Assembly: GCA_009760855.2 (NCBI GenBank)
Contig: WPIO01000014.1
Coordinates: forward strand, 6,447,501 to 6,511,500
Direction: 5' to 3'
DNA length: 64,000 nucleotides
Source of the DNA: Cristatella mucedo
Taxonomy: Eukaryota; Bryozoa; Phylactolaemata; Cristatellidae
The position numbers were made by a program, and so were the translations under genes. Below the pieces are notes generated by a model. The model was not told where the DNA came from. It saw only the letters and a list, made by a program, of their open reading frames with translations, and did not search any database. Below are positions 33,597-64,000 of this stretch, piece after piece; the first letter of the stretch is position 1; each line of letters starts with the position of its first letter.

Positions 33597-34194
33597 CCGT
33601 CGACCCTCGTCCATCGTGATTAATCTGTTCCAGACTTTACCGCGATAAGTGAATTCCCGTGAAGTAGGATTCAATTTATAAATAGAGTATTTCTGTAGAG
33701 GGAGAAATAAAAACCTGTTCAAGACACTCAAAATACAGTTTTTAGCACTATTTAAGCGCTATAAATATTAAATAGCACCATAATATTCATAATTACACTT
33801 ATATTTACCAATGTATCAGTCAGAAAGAGAGAAAATAAGACATGTTAGACGTTAAAGGCGTCATATTATTAATATCGTAAATTTAATTACACGCACACAT
33901 AAAGGTCTTACACTAGGATAGTAAAAAAGTGAACAGCACGATCAGATTGGCTTGGTTTCACCACACCATATTTTTTGGAAAAAAGTTATTGTCCACACTT
34001 AATGATTGGTCGAGTGGCCGCACCTGACGTTGAAGGGTATGCGGGGATGCTCGAATAAACAGACCTACAGACCGTACGTATATTAGTTTTACTTTTTATC
34101 GTAATAAAGGAGCGTATAATTGTCTCCCTTACAACCAAGACCGTGCTAGAGTGAAGCTGCGAAAGTCGAAGCTCGAAGTGGCGAGGGAAGACTG
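33597..34194. mobile_element. Tigger/pogo-like non-autonomous DNA transposon, copy 1
   Basis: A 598-bp element begins CCGTCGACCCTCG and ends with the inverse-type terminus GCGAGGGAAGACTG. It is flanked by TA on both sides, the mariner-superfamily target duplication. Inner blocks such as GTGAATTCCCGTGAAGTAGG, TTTATAAATAGAGTATTTCT and GACATGTTAGACGTT recur in the second copy at 45655. There is no transposase frame, so it is a deletion derivative. Confidence 0.8.
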
Positions 34195-34336
34195 TATATT
34201 CAATATATATATTTATAAATTTCACAGTATCTGGCATTAATTCAAGGGGCTTGTTGGCACATAAATAAATAAATAAATATATACAGCGTGAGAGCGAGCG
34301 AGAAAGAGAGGGAGCGAGAGACTGAATGAGCGAAAG

Positions 34337-34340
34337 AGAT

Positions 34341-34432
<92 letters not shown>
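34337..34432. repeat. (GA)n microsatellite
   Basis: About 95 bp of GA, purine-rich on the plus strand, with a degenerate GA-rich lead-in from 34290. Confidence 0.95.
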
Positions 34433-34439
<7 letters not shown>

Positions 34440-34516
34440 TGAATATGTCTTAATGCGAAATGACTTCTGTGTACTAGCTATGATTGCCAAGAGACATACT
34501 TTTACTTTTTATTTAG

Positions 34517-34669
34517 GGCGACAAATAACGGAAGCAGAAAAGCCATGCACCGAAGAGTGCACAACGAGAGCCACCGTTACAAAGCTCGCTCAAAGAATTA
34601 GTGACACTACAGGCACTTCACTTGTGAACAGGTGCTACAATGCCAACAATACCAACAGCTGCTTGCTCG
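34517..34669 (+). CDS. Candidate upstream exon, phase 1-1, four cysteines
   Basis: A pyrimidine-rich acceptor (CTTTTTATTTAG) precedes 153 nt of open sequence, read in phase 1, and a GT donor follows at 34670 (CTCG|GTCAG). The 51-codon product has cysteines as C-x3-C, then C-x8-C (EAEKPCTEECTTRATVTKLA and CYNANNTNSCLLG). Both edges have the same phase as the downstream module exons, so it could be a different N-terminal module of the same gene. The cysteine spacing is not that of the module. The donor is weak, so this remains a candidate. Confidence 0.4.
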
Positions 34670-35149
34670 GTCAGTCGGTAGCATTTTAGTATCTTCGCTC
34701 GTACCCAAACGTGCTATTGTTAATTTAGCACTGGATTTTCAGAGATTATTTATTACAATAAGCTCCACACAGAGTGCTGCTTAAAGCTACTCTATGGAAA
34801 AAAGCTACAATTTGAACAGTTCTAGGGCACCAGATGTCTAGGATGTTTCCTGTGCCCAAGTAAGTTTTTTCTCTCTGCTCGCCAACTTGGTTATAATTTA
34901 AACTTTGGATAAATATAAGATACTTCCGATAAGCTAATTTTTCGGCAATAAGAAACGCATGTGTTTAGTAAATTTATTAAATACCAACGTAATGCTTTAG
35001 GAGCAACTCGAAAACATTTCGCACTATGTTGGTAGTGTCAAGTGTGCTGAAATGAATAGAAAAATTCTTTGCAAAGACTCTCGTAGATAAGTGCTCAAGT
35101 GGACATATCAGATTTCTACATTGCATGCTAAAATGTAGCCATGACTTTA

Positions 35150-37445
35150 AACGATCATCACACATACCAGTGATGAGTCTATTATTACTAAATTCTGCTT
35201 ATCTGAAATCAGGCATATCCCATTCAGTCTCCAGCTTGTGCCCTCCTCAGCATCTAAATTCACAAGTAAATTACAAAACCTCAAGACTCTTGAAATCGAT
35301 GCTGCCCAAAGGAGGATATCATCTATGTGCCTGCTGCCCAATCCCTCCTGATCTGTCATTATTAGTAGAATGCTGCAGTGCGACACTAGCTGATATGCTC
35401 GCCGACTTTGCACCTCTGACTATGCGCACTGTGAGCCCTCGCCCAGACGGCTATAGTTTACCGCAGACATTGAACTAGCTAGGTTTACTAAGCGCAAGTT
35501 TGAAAAAGCGTGCAAAAGATCAAAGCTGTCCATAGAAAGGTACAGGAGGACTACTTACTTACTTCCTTACTATCAAACCAATCCGTCCGGACAACGGTCA
35601 AGTCTAGCTTCAATAAAAATATTGTTGAATCAAAGATGCACCATCCAAAAATGCTGATGTCTACAATCTACCGTCTCCTAAACTATTTCTAGGCTCGTTC
35701 CTTACCTAGTGATCCTAGTGGCGATATTTCTAATCGCATCTCTAGATTCTCCGTCAAACGAAAGACAAGATCTGAGAGTCCATCCCTAGGGTGGCAGCAT
35801 CCTCTCTGGACTCATATCCCTCAATTTTAAGCAGTACCTCAATTCAAGGAGGCCAGAGTGACTTCATCCGGAAGTTCGTATCCCAATCAAAGAAGGCAGC
35901 CAGTTCTGCAAACCCTATTCACAATGTTATGTTTCGAATGTGCATATATCTGCTGCTGCCATTCATAACTAGCATTACAAACATGTCACAAGAGAACTCA
36001 AACAACTTCCGCCCAGTCTCAATTCTACTGTACCTATTGAAAACACTGGAACGACTTGTGGCAGACCAGCAGAAACCTAATATCGAAACTTCAGACCAAG
36101 CTAGAATATTTCAGTCTTGTTTTAATATAATAAAAAATATAATTTATTTGCATAGCGCCATCAGATAAATTAATCTCTATTCAGTCGCTTCACATATGCC
36201 GCGGGGCTCGAGCCCGCGACCTCGGCCAGACCTTGGTCTGGGCGAGCACCTTAAAGACTATTTTAGATCTAGTCACTCCAGGGAGAAAGCATTGTTTAGG
36301 GTGTATAATTAACTTATTAGGAATGTAGACTTACATAAGGTCTCTTTGCATGTTTTGCTTGATCTTCGGTAGCTTTTAATAATGTCGACCACCAAGTCCT
36401 TCTCGAACGATTCTCATCTCACCTGGGCATCACTGGCACAGTGCTACAACGGTTCAGGTTCTATCTTAGTGGGAGACTCCAGAGAACTACTCCGAACAGA
36501 CAAAGATCATTCGAGGAGTCACTGGAGTACGGTGTACCTCAGGTTTCTGTGCTTGGTCCGTTTCTTTGATGGCTTATACTCTCCCTCTAGCCGATGTGAT
36601 TGTCAAGCACAACCAAGGCTTTCACTTCTACACAGATGACACGAAGTTGTACCTTACTTTGATTCCTCCAAGCCCTCATGCACTTCGAATTCTCTCTTCA
36701 AAACTCATTGCTGTAGATATGGATGAAGTCAGCACATCGCCGACAGCAAATTTTCTCAAATTTAACGACTATAAAACCAGCGTACTGGTTGAGGGCAAAT
36801 CAAGTGTGATTCAGAAACTAAAAAACTCGGTGCTCAAAATGGGCTCTGTCAGATCATCTCCTACTGCGTTGGCACAAAATCTAGGTTTCCTATTTAAAAG
36901 TGACCATTAATTAACACTAGCTCTACAGTCAAGTTTGCCTGATATCAGCTAAACAACATTGATAAATATCGGGCTTGCTTAGACACGGATGCTACATCTA
37001 TATTGATCCATGCATTTGTGATATACCATCTCAACTTCTGTAAGTAACTAATCGCTGATTTTCCGGCCTGTGCAATCAGAAACTTCCAGTTGGTGAACAA
37101 CTTGCAGGTAGGCTTTTCTCTCGTAAGCGTTGCAAGTTGCCACATCACACCACTTCTCGCAGACCTTCACTCGCTCCTAGTCAAGCAGTATATCGAATTA
37201 AAGGTTCTGTGAGGCAATTTTACGGCCCTCAATTCTTTCTCCACCGCACCTATCAGATCTACTTCCCCAAGCTTAGCATCGTATCACCCGCTTTTCTGAA
37301 TTTAATCGTCTAGCTACACCTAATAAGAACATCAAGTTGCTTAGAGACCATGCCTTGAGGCTGTATGCTTCCAAAGCCTGGAAATAAATCCCGACTGACG
37401 TCCCGATATCTCCTAACTTACCGACATTTAAAAAGAAGCTCATGG
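35150..37445 (+). mobile_element. LINE family B, longest copy, interrupted by a SINE
   Basis: On the plus strand this copy reaches furthest 5'. It includes the linker ahead of the RT (ATLADMLADFAPLTMRTVSP near 35390; compare the L2 pattern LL..HAPL..RTV) and NNFRPVSILLYLLKTLERLV at 36000-36060. It then has a FHFYTDDTKLYLTL-like YADD block near 36620-36660, NFLKFNDYKTSVLVEGKSSV and the C-terminal region to about 37440. The YADD tyrosine-x-D-D reads YTDD. Many frame breaks. A minus-strand SINE sits at 36123-36256. Confidence 0.8.
36123..36256 (-). mobile_element. tRNA-derived SINE, family 1, nested in LINE B
   Basis: The minus strand reads GGTGCTCGCCCAGACCAAGG, CTGGCCGAGGTCGCGGGCTC and GGGCTCGAGCCCC (clean B box). 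It continues GCATATGTGAAGCGACTGAA, TAGAGATTAATTTATCTGAT and GGCGCTATGCAAATAAATTA, which is the LINE B 3' tail in modified form. It lies inside the LINE B copy at 35150-37445 in the opposite orientation. Confidence 0.75.
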
Positions 37446-37924
37446 GTAACTTTCAGAATCACATTTGCATCCGAATCCTGAATCAGTGTAAACAGTCTCG
37501 CAACAGTGCGGTCTAATTTTGATTTAGCATTATTCTTAAACGGGTTTTTTTTACATAATAATAGTATTACTATTTTATTGTTAATGATAATATCTAATCG
37601 AGAGCAGATTTGTGTTTTTGGCACTACATACGATAAATAATGTCTGTGCCCTCGTCTGCACGGTCGGGTTACTCAAGTTATTCTTGCCTAAAAAGGATCG
37701 TTTCTTATGTTTTGAAAACTACGGTCTGATTAGGATGCAAGTGTGCTGCAGATAACTCAATTGTAAAACCCTCTTAGTTCCTAAGTATTTGAGGGGAATT
37801 ACAGATAGATTGGCACCCACACACGCACAAATGCAAATAACATCAACTAATACCTATTAGGTCCATGTAAAATCTGTCGATTTTCAACTTCGCGGCACTG
37901 TAATGATTCGATTTGGGCGTGATT

Positions 37925-38300
37925 AGATAAAGATAATGATAATACATTTTTATAGTGCCTTAAGAGAGCCTAATATCTTTCCAGCCCCTTTACATATGCT
38001 TTAAAGGAAGCATACTCGGATTGTTACAATAGCCTCTTTAGTCCAACGAATGAGTGATATTCAGTCGAGTAACTCTCTTCTGGCAGATCATCCTGTCCGG
38101 AACTTGAAAACTTGCTACTCGCGATGCAAGACTAAGTCCAGCTAAGTTCGCCTGTAGTAATCGTCACAGCTACTGCATTGCATTACCGTTGTCTGCTCCT
38201 CACTGGCTCCCAATTAATCTTCGCATCGACTTCGAGGTCCTTCATTCGCATTTAGTCCCCTTAATTATTTTTCTCTGGCCTAATTCACAGACGTAATTAC
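37925..38300. mobile_element. LINE B-type relics (tail on minus strand, RT C-terminus on plus strand)
   Basis: 37930-38012 on the minus strand reads GCATATGTAAAGGGGCTGGA followed by an AAGATATTAGGCTCTC-type tail. 38100-38300 on the plus strand holds a degraded L2 C-terminal stretch around CCTCACTGGCTCCCAATTAA and CATCGACTTCGAGGTCCTTC. Both are old. Confidence 0.45.
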
Positions 38301-38486
38301 TCCTCTGTGGCTATGGCTATTCATCACACCAGCCATTCTTCTGACTCTGGCTTCTGACTGGCGATAGAACTGCGTTAAAGGGGCAAGGCGAGCGACAATT
38401 GTTTAGAGCGAGCTTGAGGTTTTGGAGCATGATCTAAGCTGTGTCTTTTTGCAGTTTGGTAGCTAGTGATCTTCTTACGTTTGTAG

Positions 38487-62086
<23,600 letters not shown>

Positions 62087-62180
62087 GTGAGTCCGGTGCT
62101 GCTTACTTGATGGTGATGTCATCGGTCGTACAGAAGATTTAGTCAGACCATGATGTAGATTTTATTATGCCATGTTGCAG

Positions 62181-62282
62181 TACTGCTAGCGACTACATGC
62201 AAGTCCATACAGTAAAACAGATAGCGATGTCTGCTGCTGGTTCAGGCTCAATATGAAGGCCAGGAATTTAGCTTCATGAATA
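62181..62282 (+). pseudogene. Possible decayed module exon
   Basis: After an acceptor (CCATGTTGCAG), phase-1 reading gives LLATTCKSIQ then a stop. Further on, GGCTCAATATG echoes the C4 region of exon 13, and a GTAAGA donor follows. About 30 bp shorter than a normal module exon. Weak. Confidence 0.25.
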
Positions 62283-64000
62283 GTAAGACTGGTTTTAAGC
62301 TTTGCCGGTGGTGGATATATTAAGACAAATTTGACATCTTACCATTGATCTAGTAGACCGGTGCTCTAAGCTATCCACACAAATTAAATTGCCTACAAAG
62401 TACCCACTCATTTATTTTTCCAATCTGTAAGACTGAACCTACGTATATTAAAACCCATTTAAACTCACAATTATATGCACTTGAACGCCTCATGAAGCCC
62501 AACATATCACTCCCAGTAAATCATAAGTAATCAAAACCGTTTAGTTGTTCTCTGATGGAAGTAGTGATTTACCAGGACGCTACCTTTTGCTAACGGAGAT
62601 TTAGTTCATTTCCTGTGGCAAAAATATTTTTTTCATTAAAGAACTATTATATTTTGCAAGATTTGCTTATAATATATACACCTGACTCTGGGTTCAATCA
62701 CATTTTTGATAGTTAAAGAGTTATCTTTAGCTACCTTCATTTCTCAATTGGTATTGATGCTCGATCGCAGGCAAACAAAAAATGACCAAGCAAAATTAAT
62801 GTAGACGAGTAGCATTAAATCTCATAATGTCGCAATAAAGGAATGCAGGTAACTTTATTTGCTTGTCCGTTGAGCTCGTAAATCATAAATTGGGTGAATT
62901 GTTATTATGTAGCATTTGACGCCGGAAGTTGTGAGTTAAAAATCTCAGGACAAAATATTCTTCTTTATCTCGGATGACGTTTACGGGCTACACAAATCAG
63001 ACAGCCGGGCTATGCAATTCTTATTTAAATGATTATATTTCCTGTGAAAGTTCACAACGAACCGAAATGCCTCTTCCGATGACACTAGTTTGTTAGTGTA
63101 TTATCCGGCCATGGATAAATTTATTGTCAGCAGAAGCATAAACAAGGACGACAACAAACTTTGATGGGGCATGAAACAATTGCCAAATCTTTGGAAGTTT
63201 TGGAATTTTTGATGCCTATGGGTTTAACCATCTTCGTACTTTAATACCAAATATTGACTCTATATCTACACCTAAGGGAACATGGATTATAAATATTTAT
63301 CTCTGGGTTTACTAGTAGTTAGGTAGCTGCATAGCAATACAGTAGGTAGGTAGCTGTAAAGCCTTGGGTAATTGTATGGCAGCCTCTATTTACGCACTTT
63401 GCAATTTGCTGAAAGATAGTAATCACTAATAAAGGATGAGAGTATAAATTTCAAAACAACATACTCTAATTCTGCCGAGGCTGGGGAATCTAGCTCACGA
63501 TTGAAAGAAGCCACTAAAAATAGCGGGCTTTAAATACATGATCGAGGGAGAAGGATTAGAAAAGATTACTCGGGACGCCATTTCATTCATTTCGCCTGTG
63601 AGTTTTGTTTAAAGTTTGGTCATTATATCTCAGAATTTGAAGTAATTGAAGTGAGTTGTTTCTGCAACAGGCAAGCCGCCATGTGACAGCATTGTAGGCA
63701 CTATGCAGTTATTGGCAGTATCAGCGGACTTGACGTTATTCCAGAATAATCATCATCTCGAGCCATTTCAGCTCGACGAGCTAAGCTCCTGATATAACAA
63801 GCTCCGATTCCCCCACATTTCCTTGCACTATCTGCCCGTGTCACATATGTCTTCTAATAAAGCTAACAAGGAAAGCTAACCGGCGCTTTAATAATGACCA
63901 TCAAAAAACCTCAAGCAAGCAAAACCACTTGTAATGAACAAGCTCATTCCAAAAAAGATACCGTACGGTCTGTCTAGCTGCAATGCCTAATCAAGTAATT
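62283..64000. other. Right end, no gene recognised
   Basis: AT-rich DNA with no module exon matching the splice and cysteine pattern. A good acceptor (TTTCTGCAACAG, ending about 63671) opens a 39-codon frame with one cysteine and a stop near 63790, followed by AATAAA near 63857. It could be a terminal exon but has no other support. Confidence 0.35.

Overview
The window looks like genomic DNA of an invertebrate animal. It holds spliced exons with GT/AG borders, a TENT5/FAM46-type gene (a metazoan family), L2/CR1-like LINEs, tRNA-derived SINEs, Tigger-like and hAT-like non-autonomous DNA transposons, and long dinucleotide microsatellites. The species cannot be settled from the sequence. No bacterial gene, CRISPR array, LTR element or viral element was seen.

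Layout. (1) 1-519, minus strand: N-terminal part of a TENT5/FAM46 homologue that runs off the left edge. The family fold is easy to recognise, but the two acidic catalytic residues appear to be replaced. (2) 0.5-34 kb: mostly non-coding DNA filled with repeats. LINE family A has (ATTAC)n-type tails and includes the best copy in the window, a 472-codon reverse transcriptase ORF at 14993-16411. LINE family B has (ATT)n tails. Several SINE families, microsatellites and small MITEs are also present. (3) 34.5-62.1 kb, plus strand: a large secreted-type gene made of at least 15 single-domain exons. All are phase 1-1, 129-138 nt long, and encode a six-cysteine EB/EGF-like module with near-invariant spacing C-x5-C-x9-C-x4-C-x-C-x12-C. 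Introns range from 86 bp to 5 kb and carry nested LINEs, SINEs, a Tigger-like element, a foldback element and microsatellites. At least one decayed module exon is visible. The signal-peptide exon and the true C terminus were not identified. (4) 62.1-64 kb: no recognisable gene apart from a possible decayed module exon.

The two host genes are unrelated in function as far as can be seen: TENT5-type proteins are cytoplasmic or nuclear RNA-tailing enzymes or relatives, and the module array is probably extracellular. The repeats give a relative chronology. Younger LINE B copies sit inside older LINE A and LINE B copies with short target-site duplications, a hAT-type MITE with an 8-bp duplication sits in a LINE tail, and one SINE family carries the LINE B 3' tail.
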